DNA of 53,003 nt. It comes from Cellulosimicrobium sp. CUA-896 (lineage in GTDB: Bacteria > Actinomycetota > Actinomycetes > Actinomycetales > Cellulomonadaceae). The position numbers and the translations under genes were made by a program. Below the pieces are notes generated by a model. That model saw only the letters and a list, made by a program, of their open reading frames with translations. It was not told where the DNA came from and searched no databases. The stretch covers positions 1-53,003 of the forward strand of contig NZ_MKKH01000020.1 in NCBI RefSeq assembly GCF_001942335.1. The letters are read 5' to 3'. Every line of letters begins with the position of its first letter. Position 1 is the first letter of the stretch. Below, one piece after another: positions 8,933-18,209 of this stretch.

Positions 8933-8949
8933 GCGTCGGGGCACACAGA

Positions 8950-9026
8950 GTCGGGCGCAGAAGATCGAGCACAGGGCCGGCGCAGAGGGCGGGCGCAGAG
9001 CCGGGCGCAGAGGGCCGGCGCCGAGG
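8950..9026. repeat. Degenerate 12-13 bp tandem repeat downstream of dinB
   Basis: Five imperfect copies of a unit resembling CCGGGCGCAGAGG occur in this stretch (near 8952, 8976, 8989, 9001 and 9014). They fall between the dinB stop and the hairpin at 9042. They are non-coding and probably a replication-slippage product. Confidence 0.5.
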
Positions 9027-9029
9027 GAC

Positions 9030-9077
9030 GCGAAAAGAAGAGGCGCCCTCGTCCGCAGGGGGGTGGACGAGGGCGCC
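9030..9077 (-). terminator. Rho-independent terminator of the UBP-finger operon
   Basis: GGCGCCCTCGTCC (9042-9054) and GGACGAGGGCGCC (9065-9077) form a perfect 13-bp stem with a 10-base loop. On the minus strand it is followed by TCTTCTTTTC (9032-9041), a good U-tract. It therefore ends transcription of the minus-strand genes at 9200-10299, and may also stop dinB read-through on the plus strand. Confidence 0.75.
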
Positions 9078-9199
9078 GACGGCGATGCAGGGGCTCACCG
9101 TGTGACTTCAGCGTAGGGGCGCATCTGGACGATCGTCCAGGTGAGGGCCGGGTGAACTCCAGCGGCGGGCGGCGCCCCCCGGTCAGGGCGCGCCGCCGC

Positions 9200-9610
9200 T
9201 CACGTGTGGATGAGCTCGCGCCAGTTCGCGGGCACGCGGTCGAGAGGCCCGGGCGACTCCTGCTCGGGAGGGCGCGAGAGCGGCGCGGCGAGGTGCGGGC
9301 CCTCGAGGACCTGCTCGCTCTCGAAGTCCCAGAACCAGTCCTCGCCCGGCTCGAACGACCGCATGAGGCGGTGGCCCGTCGCGTCGTAGTGCGCGCTCGC
9401 GTGCTGCTCGGGCGAGGTGTCGCAGCACCCCACGTGCCCGCACGTGGCGCACCGCCGCAGGTGGACCCACCAGCCACCGGCGGCGTCGCACTCCGCGCAC
9501 ACCGTCCCGCTCGGGCGCACGTGCGGCCGCACGGCCGCCTGCAGCGCCGCCGCGAGCGCGGGGTCGTCGAGCCCGTCGCCGTTGACGTTCGGAGCCCGGT
9601 CGGCGGTCAT
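9200..9610 (-). CDS. UBP-type zinc finger protein
   Basis: 136 residues, almost entirely one ZnF-UBP domain. Zinc ligands are visible in order: CAEC, then CATCGHVGCC, then H residues in EQHASAHYDATGHRL, followed by the aromatic FEPGEDWFWDF that closes the domain. In eukaryotes this fold binds the free C-terminal Gly-Gly of ubiquitin. Bacterial copies have no established role. The ATG at 9608-9610 overlaps the TGA of the upstream gene (shared 9607-9610), so the two are translationally coupled and probably made in equal amounts. The segment is cytoplasmic, without a signal or membrane helix. A link to Pup or another beta-grasp small protein is only a hypothesis. Confidence 0.85.
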   Translation of the reverse strand: MTADRAPNVNGDGLDDPALAAALQAAVRPHVRPSGTVCAECDAAGGWWVHLRRCATCGHVGCCDTSPEQHASAHYDATGHRLMRSFEPGEDWFWDFESEQVLEGPHLAAPLSRPPEQESPGPLDRVPANWRELIHT

Positions 9611-10299
9611 CTGGCGCCTGCGCCCGCAGCTCTCACGACGGCGGTCCAGGCCTCGGGCTCGAGGGCGGGGGCGGGCTCGGCGTCGGCCCACGTGCGGCAG
9701 TCGTCGATCGTCGCGACCAGCAGCTCTCGCAGCCGCTCGTCCGGGTTCGGCACGCACGCCTCGGCGATGCCCTGGACGGCGGCCGAGATGATGCTCGGCG
9801 CGGCGTCCCGCACGAACCGGCTCGGCCGCAGCCGGGCGCCCTCGCAGAACCGCTGCGCCCAGCGCGCGGTCCGAGGACAGGTCGCGAGCGCGTCCGCCGA
9901 CTCCGCGCTGAGCGTGCCGGCCGGGCGGTCGTCGAGGACGTCGAGCATGCGCTCCGCGCCGATGATCGCGACCGCGAGCGTCTGCTGGCGCTCGGCGGGC
10001 GAGATCGGGAGCGCGGTCTGCGCGGCGCGCAGGGCGATCCGCACGTCCCAGTGCGGGTCGTCGCTCGTCAGCCCGATGACGGACGGGATGAGCGGCGCGA
10101 GCCGCGGCCGCTCGGGGTCCACCGTCAGGTCGTTGACCGCGCGGGCCAGCATGGCGAGCAGCGGGTGGGTGCAGCGGGGATGGTCGCTCCAGCGCTCCCC
10201 CGCGAGATACGACGCGAGCTCCATGAAGCACGCACCCTTCTTCGGGTTGCGGTGCTTGCCACGGCCCAGCATCGGCAGCATGTCGTAGGTGTCGGTCAC
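9607..10299 (-). CDS. Conserved hypothetical protein coupled to the UBP finger
   Basis: 230 residues from a GTG at 10299 behind GGGGGTGACCTC. I cannot assign a family. The N-terminal 50 residues are the most distinctive: GRGKHRNPKKGACFMELAS, then GERWSDHPRCTHPLL, a charged segment with two Cys and two His that could bind metal. The rest is mostly helical, with Leu/Ala/Arg-rich stretches, and has no signal peptide or membrane helix. Its stop overlaps the start of the zinc finger gene by four bases, so the two form a tight operon that ends at the hairpin at 9042-9077. Confidence 0.75.
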   Translation of the reverse strand: MTDTYDMLPMLGRGKHRNPKKGACFMELASYLAGERWSDHPRCTHPLLAMLARAVNDLTVDPERPRLAPLIPSVIGLTSDDPHWDVRIALRAAQTALPISPAERQQTLAVAIIGAERMLDVLDDRPAGTLSAESADALATCPRTARWAQRFCEGARLRPSRFVRDAAPSIISAAVQGIAEACVPNPDERLRELLVATIDDCRTWADAEPAPALEPEAWTAVVRAAGAGAR

Positions 10300-10639
10300 G
10301 AGGTCACCCCCAGGTCGCCCCACACGGCGGGTCCGGTCATGCACCAGTCTGCGACCGGGTCGGGCGGTTGGCAACGGGAACGTGACCTGGGCCACACATC
10401 CGTCTCCCGACGGCGGCCCGGCGCCCGGCACCGGGCGCCCGGGACCAGGAAGCTCACCGAGGCCGTGGCGCCCGGCGGGCCGCCCGTCTGAGGTACCTCA
10501 GACGTCGCGCACGCGCAGGCCTCGTCCCGTCTGAGGCACCCGCGCCCCGATCGTGCCCGGACGACCGATCCCCGGCCGACGTGCTCAGGACGATCGTGGA
10601 CGTCAGGCAGGCACGGAGCCTGCGGAACAGGGGACCACG
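10300..10639. other. Divergent intergenic control region
   Basis: 340 bases between the UBP-finger operon (minus) and the small-ORF/LuxR operon (plus). It contains a GGCGCCCGG/CCGGGCGCC inverted repeat (10420-10439), a perfect 20-bp palindrome (10485-10504) and a partial second copy of its half-site (10527-10540). No ORF with plausible coding character was seen. The region probably holds promoters for both directions. Confidence 0.6.
10485..10504. promoter_or_regulatory. Perfect 20-bp palindrome, candidate operator
   Basis: CGTCTGAGGTACCTCAGACG is its own reverse complement. A half-site copy, CCGTCTGAGGCACC, recurs at 10527-10540, 43 bp downstream in the same orientation (close to four helical turns). 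LuxR/GerE-type HTH dimers bind palindromes of about this length, and the gene beginning 280 bp downstream encodes such an HTH, so autoregulation is a reasonable inference. Regulation of the divergent UBP operon is equally possible. Confidence 0.55.
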
Positions 10640-10783
10640 ATGAGCACGCCGTTCGGCCCGGCCTTCGAGGCCGAGCTCTCCTACCGCCAGCAGCAGCTGC
10701 GCGACGACTACCAGCGGGGCGAGCCCGTGCTGCTGCACTGGCTGCGCCACCGCCGGCACCGCCACGGCGGCCCGCGGCGGTGA
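10640..10783 (+). CDS. 47-aa small basic protein, coupled to the LuxR-family regulator
   Basis: The ATG at 10640 follows AGGGGA. The product has an amphipathic, Gln/Arg-rich helix (FEAELSYRQQQLRDDYQRG) and a very basic tail (RHRRHRHGGPRR). I do not recognise a family. Its TGA (10781-10783) overlaps the GTG of the regulator (10780-10782), so it may be a leader peptide that sets regulator translation, a small partner protein, or both. Confidence 0.6.
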   Translation: MSTPFGPAFEAELSYRQQQLRDDYQRGEPVLLHWLRHRRHRHGGPRR

Positions 10784-13700
10784 CCGGCACGTCCACCGCG
10801 CCGGCGCCCGCCCCGGCGGGCGCCTCTGGCCCGGTGTCGGTGCGCGCTGCGAGGATGTGGTCCGTGCCCCGGCCCTCCGTCCGCGCGCCGTTCGTGGCCC
10901 GCGGCCCCGAGCTCGACCAGCTCGCCGCCGCGGTCGAGCGTGCGCGCCGGGGCGAGCCCGGCGTCGTCCTCGTCGGCGCCGACGCCGGCGTGGGCAAGAC
11001 CCGGCTGCTCACCCGCGCGGCCGAGCTCGCGGCGGACGGCGGAGCCGCCGTCGTGTGGAGCCACTGCGTCGACCTCGGCGAGGTCGGCCTGCCCTACCTG
11101 CCGTTCACCGAGGCGCTGACGACGCTGCGCGCGGCGCACGAGGCCGTGGACGCGACGGTCGCGGCCCGCCCCGCCCTGGCCCGCCTGCTCGACGCGACGC
11201 TGCCCGCCGCCGGCGAGCAGAGCCAGGGCGAGCGCCTCCAGCTGTTCGAGTCCATCGCGGCGGCGCTCGCCGCGTCCGGCTCGGCGCAGGCACCCCTCGT
11301 CCTCGTCGTCGAAGACCTGCACTGGGCGGACCCGTCGAGCCGCGACGTCCTGCGCTTCGTCGTCGCGCGCCTGCGCACCGAGCACGTGGTCGTCGTCGCG
11401 AGCTACCGCACCGACGACCTGCACCGCCGGCACCCGCTGCGCCCGGTGCTCGCCGAGCTGCGCCGGCACCCGCGCGTCGAGCACGTGGACCTCCGGCCGT
11501 TCACCGCCGCCGAGCTGCGCGACTTCACGACGGCCGTCGCCGGTGGCCGCCTCGGCGACGCCGCGTTCGAGTCCGTCCGCACGCGCTCGGAGGGCAACGC
11601 GTACTTCGCCGAGGAGCTCGTCGAAGCCGGGCCGGACGGCGAGCTCCCGTGGTCCCTCGCCGACGTCCTGCGCGCGCGCCTCGAGATGCTCGACCCCCCG
11701 GTCCAGCACCTGGTGCGCGCCGCGTCCGTCTCCGGCCGGCAGGTGTCCGAGCCGCTGCTGCGGGCCGTCCTCGCGCAGGACGCGTCGCCCGACGCCGACC
11801 CCGGCGCGTTCGACCGGGCGCTGCGCGAGGCGATCGCGCACCACGTCCTCGCGATCGAGAGCGGCGAGCGGCGCGACGTCGTCGTCTTCCGCCACGCCCT
11901 CCTCGCCGAGGCGGTCGCGTCCGACCTGCTGCCCGGTGAGCGCGTGACCGTCCACCGCGCGTACCTCACCGCGCTGGACCAGGACCGCACCCTCGGCTCC
12001 CCCGCGCTGCGCGCGCACCACGCGCTCGCGGCGCACGACCTGCCGGCGGCCCTCGTGGCGTCGCGCGCCGCCGCCCGCAAGGCCGCGCGCGTGCTGGCGC
12101 CCGCGGAGGAGCTCCGCCACCTCGAGCAGGCGCTGTCCCTGTGGCAGGCCGTCCCGGACGCCGCCGACCTGCTCGGCGAGGACCGCGTCGCGGTCTCCCT
12201 CGCCGCCGCGGGCGCGGCCAGCCGCGCGGGCGACCCCGACCGCGCCGTCGCGCTGGCCCGCAAGGTCGTCGAGGCGACCGCGGACGACCCGCTGCGCCAG
12301 GCCTCGCTGCGCCACGTGCTCTCCCGCTACCTGCTCGGCACCGAGCGCGTCGAGGAGGTGCTCGCGCACACCGAGGCGGCGCTCGCCATCCTGCCGGCCG
12401 ACCCGCCGTCCCTGGACCGTGCCTGGACGCTCGCGACCAGGGCGCGCGCGGCGCTCAACGCCGACCAGGACGAGCTCGCGACCCAGGTCGCGGCCGAGGC
12501 GCTCGACGAGGCCCACCGGGTCGACGCGCCGGACGTCGAGGCGGACGTCCTGACGACCATGGCGGTCCTCGAGGTCGAGGACGACGACCGCGCGGCCGAG
12601 CTGCTCGCCCAGGCGCGCGAGCGCGCCGTCGACGCGGGCGACATCCTCACCGAGCTGCGGTGCTGGTACAACATCGCCGCGAACCGCTACTACGCGGGCC
12701 GGCTCGACGACGCGCTGCGGATCACGCGCGACGGGCTCGACCGGGCCCGCGCCACGGGGATCGGCTGGAGCGTCTACGGCGTCGAGCTGCGCCTCTTCGT
12801 CGACCTCGCCCGCTACGCCCTGGGCGACCTCACGCCGACGCCCGCGTCGGACGAGACCGTGCCGGAGAGCTCGGTGCCCACCCTCTCGTGCGTGCAGCTC
12901 TACGCCGCCGTCGCGCGGGGCGACGCGGACGCCGTCGACCGCGGCGCGGCCCTGCGGCGCGACTGGTTCCGCGACGGCAGATCGCGCTCATCTCCGGCGG
13001 CTGCTCGATCGACGCGCTCACCTGGGCGGGCCGCCACGAGGAGGCGGTCGACCTCGCCGTCGAGCTCGTGGAGCACCTGGGGCGCACGTGGAGCGACTAC
13101 TTCCTCGGGCGCATCTGGCTGTCGGCGCTCGCGCTCGCAGCGCTCGCCGACGCCGCGGACGGCCTGCGCGTGCAGGGCGCGAGCGCCGCGCCGGAGGTCG
13201 CGGACCTCGTCGAGCGTGGGCACGCCCTGCTCGACGCCGCGCGCACGACCGCCGAGCGCGGCCGCCCCCGGGGAGGCCGGCTCGGCCCGGAGGGTCTCGC
13301 GTGGCTCGAGCGCGCGGCCGCCGAGCACTCGCGCCTCACCGGCGAGAACGACCCCGCGCTGTGGGAGCGGACCACCCGCGCGTTCGACTACGGCTACCGG
13401 TACGAGACGGCGCGCTCGCGGTTCCGGTGGGCCGAGGCGCTGTGCGCGGCCGGCGACCGCGGCGCCGCGGAGATCGAGGCCGCGCAGGCGCTCGACGACG
13501 CGGACGACATGGGTGCCGCACCGCTCGCGGAGGCCGTGCGCGCGCTCGCCCGCCGCGCGCGCCTCGACCTGCCCGGCCTGCGCCGGTCGACGACCGCCGT
13601 CCTCACCGAGCGGGAGGAGGAGGTGCTGCTCCTCGTCGCGCAGGGGCTGACCAACCGGCAGATCGGCGAGCGCCTGTACATCTCCGCCAAGACGGTGAGC

Positions 13701-13793
13701 GTGCACGTGTCCAACGTGCTCGCCAAGCTGGGGGCGTCGGGCCGGACCGAGGCCGTGTCCCTCGCGCACCAGCGCGGTCTGCTGGAGGTCTGA
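10780..13793 (+). CDS. Large LuxR-family transcriptional regulator with AAA ATPase domain, one base lost near 12977
   Basis: About 1004 residues after restoring one G in GACGG(G)CAG near 12977 (join RDWFRDGQIALISGG). The architecture is that of a LAL/MalT-like regulator. An AAA domain opens FVARGPELDQL with Walker A GADAGVGKTR (about residues 66-75) and Walker B LVLVVEDLHWADP. A long helical TPR-like middle follows, then a C-terminal LuxR HTH (LTEREEEVLLLVAQGLTN, then TVSVHVSNVLAKLGA). These proteins use ATP and an inducer to switch from monomer to DNA-binding oligomer; the inducer is not deducible. The gene is translationally coupled to the 47-aa ORF. The 3' end lies within a tandem repeat. 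Confidence 0.85.
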
Positions 13794-13825
13794 TCTGCTG
13801 GAGTCTGATCTGCTGAAGGTCTGAG
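13779..13825 (+). repeat. Three tandem copies of a 16-bp unit spanning the regulator stop codon
   Basis: CTGCTGGAGGTCTGAT (13779-13794), a 15-base copy lacking one G (13795-13809) and CTGCTGAAGGTCTGAG (13810-13825) lie head to tail. The first copy encodes the last residues and TGA of the LuxR-family protein. This fits slippage duplication of the gene's end. Confidence 0.8.
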
Positions 13826-13848
13826 AGGCTCGCACCCCACGGCGTGGC

Positions 13849-13854
13849 TACGCT
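13849..13854 (+). promoter_or_regulatory. Leaderless-type -10 element (TACGCT) for the phosphoglycerate mutase gene
   Basis: TACGCT ends exactly six bases before the GTG at 13861, and there is no ribosome-binding site. The same TAnnnT-plus-six geometry recurs before other genes in this window. The transcript would begin at or next to the start codon. Confidence 0.5.
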
Positions 13855-13860
13855 GGACGC

Positions 13861-14730
13861 GTGCCCGACGACGACGCCGCCCGCGCCGTCCGGGCCGAGC
13901 GCGGCGTCGCGCACGGGCCCGGCGTCCTCGTCCTGCTCCGTCACGGCCAGAGCACGTACAACGCGCAGGACCGCTTCACGGGACTGCTCGACGTCCCGCT
14001 CTCCGCGCAGGGCGTCGACGAGGCCCGCCGCGCCGGCGACCTCCTCGCGCACGCCGTCGCCCGGCACCCCGAGCTCGCCCCGCGGCGCGTGCTGACGTCC
14101 CCGCTGCTGCGGGCCTCGGCCACGGCCGAGATCGTGGCCAGGGACCTCCCCGGCCGCCCGCCGGTCGAGGTCGCGTGGCGGCTCGTCGAGCGGCACTACG
14201 GCGCGTTCACCGACGTCCCGCGGGCGGTCGTGCGCAGCGAGCACGGGGAGGAGGCGTTCTGGCGCTACCGCCGCTCGTACGAGCACCGCCCGCCGCCGCT
14301 CGCGCCGGGCACCCCCGCCCGCGCGGCCGTCGACGCCGTGCTCGCCGGGCTCCCCGACGACGGCCGCGCCCAGCTGCGCCCCGACACGGAGTCCCTCGCC
14401 GACGTCGTCGACCGCCTGCGGCCGTTCTGGGACGAGACCCGCGCGGCGCTCGTGCGGGGCGAGACGCTGCTCGTGGTCGGGCACGGCAACTCGCTGCGCG
14501 CGCTGTCCGTCCTCGTGGACGACCTCGCGCCCGAGGAGGTGCGGGACCTCGACGTGCCCACCGGGCACCCGCTCGTGCGGCGGTTCCTGCTCGACGGCGC
14601 CCGTGCCCGCCGGGAGCACGGCGACCCGGGTGACCCTCAGCTCGTCGCGCTCGTCCGCGGCGGGACCTACCTCGACGCCGACGGGGCCGAGCACGCCATC
14701 GCCGACCTGCGCTCGCGCGGCGGCACCTGA
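13861..14730 (+). CDS. gpmA: 2,3-bisphosphoglycerate-dependent phosphoglycerate mutase
   Basis: 289 residues, about 40 longer than typical GpmA. It has the histidine phosphatase signature LVLLRHGQSTYN (phosphorylated His), FTGLLDVPLSAQG, TSPLLRASATAEI, WRLVERHYGAF, the TESLADVVDRLRPFW element and the second catalytic His in VVGHGNSLRAL. These match the dPGM pattern closely, so interconversion of 3- and 2-phosphoglycerate in glycolysis is the likely role. The differences from canonical (TYN for TWN; an extended N-terminus of about 22 residues) leave room for a side-family phosphatase. It is probably translated from a leaderless mRNA. Confidence 0.75.
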   Translation: MPDDDAARAVRAERGVAHGPGVLVLLRHGQSTYNAQDRFTGLLDVPLSAQGVDEARRAGDLLAHAVARHPELAPRRVLTSPLLRASATAEIVARDLPGRPPVEVAWRLVERHYGAFTDVPRAVVRSEHGEEAFWRYRRSYEHRPPPLAPGTPARAAVDAVLAGLPDDGRAQLRPDTESLADVVDRLRPFWDETRAALVRGETLLVVGHGNSLRALSVLVDDLAPEEVRDLDVPTGHPLVRRFLLDGARARREHGDPGDPQLVALVRGGTYLDADGAEHAIADLRSRGGT

Positions 14731-14822
14731 GCAGGCCGGACGCCGCGGATTTTCACCCGCCGCCACGCCCGGTCCGCGACACCGGGATGCGGTCCGACGC
14801 TCGGGCCTGCAAATAATGGTCC

Positions 14823-17012
14823 ATGACCGAGGCGCAGGCAATCCGCGAGCTCGTCGACGCGGGCCTCGCCACGCCGTCGGCCGACGAGTTCTTCGACCGG
14901 TTCGCGCGCCTCGTGCAGCGGCAGCTCGAGGTCCCCGCCGCACTCGTCACGCTGGTCCTCGACGACCAGCAGCTCCTGCCTGGTGCGGTGGGTCTCCCCT
15001 CGCCCTACCAGGCGCTGCGCAGCACCCCGCTCACGCACTCGTTCTGCCAGTTCGTCGTCGACGACGACAAGCCGCTCGTCGTGACGGACGCACGCGACGT
15101 CTCCCGCCTCGCGGACAACGGCGCCATCGACGACCTCGGCGTCGTCGCGTACGCCGGTTTCCCGATCCGCGACCCGCAGGGCCGGGCCGTGGGGGCGCTC
15201 GCCGCCGTCGACGACCGGCCGCGGACGTGGGCCGATGCCGAGCTCGCGACGCTCGAGGACCTCGCCGCGGCGTGCACGGCCGAGCTCGGGCTGCGGCTCG
15301 CGCACGACCGGGCCGTCGCGCTGGAGCGCGTCGCCCAGGACGCGACGCGGCGCGCCCGCCTCCTGCTGGGCCTGTCGGAGGCCTTCGCCGCGGCGCAGTC
15401 CGTCGAGGGGGTCGCCGAGCAGCTCGCCGCCGTGGTCGGGGCGATCGGCGCCCGGTACGCCGGCCTGTCCCTCCTCGACCCGACCGGTACGCGCCTGACC
15501 TACACGACGCTCGACCACCTCGAGCCGGGGGTGCCGCGCACGTTCCGCCGGATCCGGCTCGACGAGGAGCGCGGCGCCGCCGTCGCCGCACGCACCCGGG
15601 CGCCGTTGTACTTCCGCGACCACGCCGCCTTCGCCGCGGCCTTCCCGGAGGCGGCGGCCCTCATCGCCGACGACGGCGTCGAGGCCCGGACGTTCCTGCC
15701 GGTGCTGTCCGGGGACGCGCTGCTGGGCGTCGTCGCCCTCGCCTGGGAGCGCCGTGACGAGCTCGACGACGACTCCCGCCAGGTGCAGACCGCGATCGCC
15801 TCGTACGTGGCGCACGCGCTCGACCGGGTGCGGCTGCTCGAGGAGCGGCATCGCGTCGCGACGACCCTCCAGGCGGCGATGCTCTCCGAGCTGCCCGCCG
15901 TGCGCCACGCGGAGCTCGCCGCGACCTACGTCTCCGCCCGCCGCACCGACCAGGTCGGCGGCGACTGGTACGACACCGTGGTGCTCGACGACGACGCGTG
16001 CGTCCTCATGATCGGCGACGTCACCGGCCACGACATGGGAGCCGCCGCGCAGATGGGCCAGCTCCGGTCGATGCTGCGCACGTTCGCGTGGTGCCAGGAC
16101 GAGCCGCCCGCCGTCCTGCTGCGGCTGCTCGACCGCGCCAACCGCGGCCTCACCCTGCACGCGAGCGCGACCGCGCTCGTCGCGCGGCTCGACCGGGCCG
16201 GTGAGGGGTTCGACCTCACGTGGGCCAACGCGGGGCACCCCGCCCCGCTCGTCCTGCGCGCCGACGGCATGGTCGAGGCCCTCGACACGGCGGCCGACCT
16301 CATGCTCGGCGTCGTGCCGGGCGTGGCGCGCCACGACCATCGTGCGCGCCTGCACCCGGGCGACACGCTGCTGCTGTACACGGACGGACTGGTCGAGCGT
16401 CGCGGCACGTCGTTCGCGGAGCGTCTCGACGCGCTGCGGGCCGCGCTCGCGGCCCAGGTCGGCACGGCGACGAACGCGCTCCCGGACGCTTTGGTGCGCG
16501 GGCTGATCGGCGGCGGGCAGCGGGACGACGTCGCGGTCCTCGCGCTGCGCGTGCGGCACGCGGTGCCGCGGGCGCCGCGGCCCGGCCGCCCCGCGGTCGC
16601 GCACCGCTCGGTCGAGCACACGACGGCCGCGATCGGCCCCGCGCGGCGCTGGGTCGACGACGTGCTCGAGAGCTGCGACGTGTCGCCCGCGGTACGGCGG
16701 GTCGCGATGCTCCTGACGAGCGAGCTGCTGAGCAACGCGGTCCAGCACGCACCCGGACCGGTGCACGCCGACGTGGAGGTCGGGCACCGCGCCCTCCGGG
16801 TGGGGGTGCGGGACGGGTCCACGGCGCCGCCGCGCCTGCGGTCCCCGGAACCCCACGAGCCGGGCGGCCGGGGCGTGATGTTCCTCGAGCGGTGCGCGAG
16901 CAGGTGGGGTGTCGACCTGCACGACGACGCGCCGGAGGCCGGCGGCAAGACCGTCTGGTTCGAGCTCGCCCTCGCCGAACCGGCCCTGGGCACTGTCGGG
17001 ACCCGGCGGTAG
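14823..17012 (+). CDS. GAF-GAF-PP2C (SpoIIE-type) phosphatase with C-terminal HATPase domain
   Basis: 729 residues. Two GAF-like sensor domains (about 20-165 and 175-330) precede a PP2C/SpoIIE phosphatase domain (about 345-555; metal-binding Asp in VGGDWYD, GDVTGHD and [11 protein letters not shown]). A RsbW-like ATPase domain follows (about 590-720; [14 protein letters not shown]-box and [10 protein letters not shown]-box). This layout is typical of partner-switching regulators, in which the phosphatase dephosphorylates an anti-sigma antagonist and the kinase domain phosphorylates it. No STAS antagonist gene is adjacent. There are no membrane helices, so it is a cytoplasmic sensor. The ATG at 14823 lies just after an AT-rich AAATAAT, suggesting a leaderless start. 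A sigma factor gene follows 63 bp downstream. Confidence 0.85.
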   Translation: MTEAQAIRELVDAGLATPSADEFFDRFARLVQRQLEVPAALVTLVLDDQQLLPGAVGLPSPYQALRSTPLTHSFCQFVVDDDKPLVVTDARDVSRLADNGAIDDLGVVAYAGFPIRDPQGRAVGALAAVDDRPRTWADAELATLEDLAAACTAELGLRLAHDRAVALERVAQDATRRARLLLGLSEAFAAAQSVEGVAEQLAAVVGAIGARYAGLSLLDPTGTRLTYTTLDHLEPGVPRTFRRIRLDEERGAAVAARTRAPLYFRDHAAFAAAFPEAAALIADDGVEARTFLPVLSGDALLGVVALAWERRDELDDDSRQVQTAIASYVAHALDRVRLLEERHRVATTLQAAMLSELPAVRHAELAATYVSARRTDQVGGDWYDTVVLDDDACVLMIGDVTGHDMGAAAQMGQLRSMLRTFAWCQDEPPAVLLRLLDRANRGLTLHASATALVARLDRAGEGFDLTWANAGHPAPLVLRADGMVEALDTAADLMLGVVPGVARHDHRARLHPGDTLLLYTDGLVERRGTSFAERLDALRAALAAQVGTATNALPDALVRGLIGGGQRDDVAVLALRVRHAVPRAPRPGRPAVAHRSVEHTTAAIGPARRWVDDVLESCDVSPAVRRVAMLLTSELLSNAVQHAPGPVHADVEVGHRALRVGVRDGSTAPPRLRSPEPHEPGGRGVMFLERCASRWGVDLHDDAPEAGGKTVWFELALAEPALGTVGTRR

Positions 17013-17075
17013 CGTGTGGTCTGGGCCACACCGCGGCCCGGACGTCCCCACCGCTCCCCCGGAGAGGCAGCCGCC

Positions 17076-18209
17076 ATGACCGACGTCGTCCTACCCGTCG
17101 ACCGTCCCGCGGACGCTCCCGCCGACGCACCGCGGCCCGCGGCCACCCTGCCGGGCCGCGACGAGCTCGACGCGGCGCTCGAGGCTACCGCCGCGAGCTC
17201 ACCGGCTACTGCTACCGCATGCTCGGCTCGGCGTTCGAGGCCGACGACGCGGTGCAGGAGACGCTCCTGCGCGCGTGGCGGTCCTACGACCGCTTCGAGG
17301 GCCGGTCCTCGCTGCGCTCGTGGCTCTACCGGATCGCGACGAACGTCTGCTTCGACGCCCTCGGCAACCGCAAGCGCCGCGAGCGCCGATGGGGCTGGGC
17401 GGCCCGCAGCCCGCCGAGGTGGAGAACCTCGGGCAGGTCCTGCCCGAGGAGACGTGGGTCGAGCCGGTCCCCGACGACCGCGTGCTCCCCCACGACGGCG
17501 ACCCGGCGCAGGTGGCGGTCGGCCGCGAGAGCATCCGTCTCGCGTTCGTCGCGGCCCTGCAGTACCTGCCACCGAAGCAGCGCGCCGTGCTGCTGCTCCG
17601 GGAGGTGCTGCGCTGGCAGGCGAGCGAGGTCGCCGAGCTGCTCGAGACGACGGTGGCGTCCGTGAACAGCGCCCTCCAGCGCGCCCGCGCGACGATGGCG
17701 GCCCGCGCGCACTGGGACAGCTCCGGGGTCGACGGCGACGCGGGCCGTGACGGCGACGGCGACGGTCCCGCGCCCGGCGCGGGCGGCATCAGCACCCAGG
17801 AGCTGGGCGCGGAGGAGAAGCTGCTGCTCGAGCGGTACATGGACGCGTTCGAGCGGTACGACATGGACGCGCTCGTCGCGATCCTGCACGCCGACGCGAC
17901 GCTCTCGATGCCGCCGTACCCGCTGTGGATGCGCGGCACCGACGACATCGTGCGCTGGATGGTCGGGCCGGGGTGGGAGTGCGAGGCTCGCGCCTGGTCC
18001 CGGTCGCGGTGAACGGCACGTTCGGCTTCGGGCAGTACCGGCGCGCCGAGGGCGGCGGGTACGAACCGTGGGCCCTGCAGGTGGTCGAGCACGACGGCGA
18101 GCGCGTCGTGGCGATCAACGCGTTCCTCGACACGGCGTCGTGGTTTCCGCTCTTCGGCCTGCCGCCACGCCTCGACGACCGCTCCTCACGCGCGGTGACC
18201 GACGGCTAG
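17076..18209 (+). CDS. ECF sigma factor with C-terminal SnoaL-like domain (SigG/TIGR02960 type), three bases lost
   Basis: 378 residues once three bases are restored: C near 17185 ([15 protein letters not shown]), G near 17379 ([13 protein letters not shown]) and G near 17986 ([15 protein letters not shown]). The ATG at 17076 follows GGAGAGG. Region 2 shows [19 protein letters not shown] then [16 protein letters not shown]; region 4 shows [17 protein letters not shown] and [16 protein letters not shown]. After a Gly/Asp linker comes a SnoaL-like domain ([18 protein letters not shown], then [12 protein letters not shown]). In this family the tail, not a separate anti-sigma factor, is thought to control activity. 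None is adjacent, although the PP2C/HATPase gene upstream could be a regulator. The stop lies four bases into the convergent surface-protein gene. Confidence 0.8.

Noticed and set aside
9042..9077. A terminator only for dinB
   Set aside because: The U-rich side is on the minus strand, so the main role is ending the UBP-finger operon; read-through stop for dinB is secondary.
14667..17051. 794-codon minus-strand reading frame
   Set aside because: Shadow of the GAF/PP2C gene; composition is typical of the antisense of a high-GC gene.
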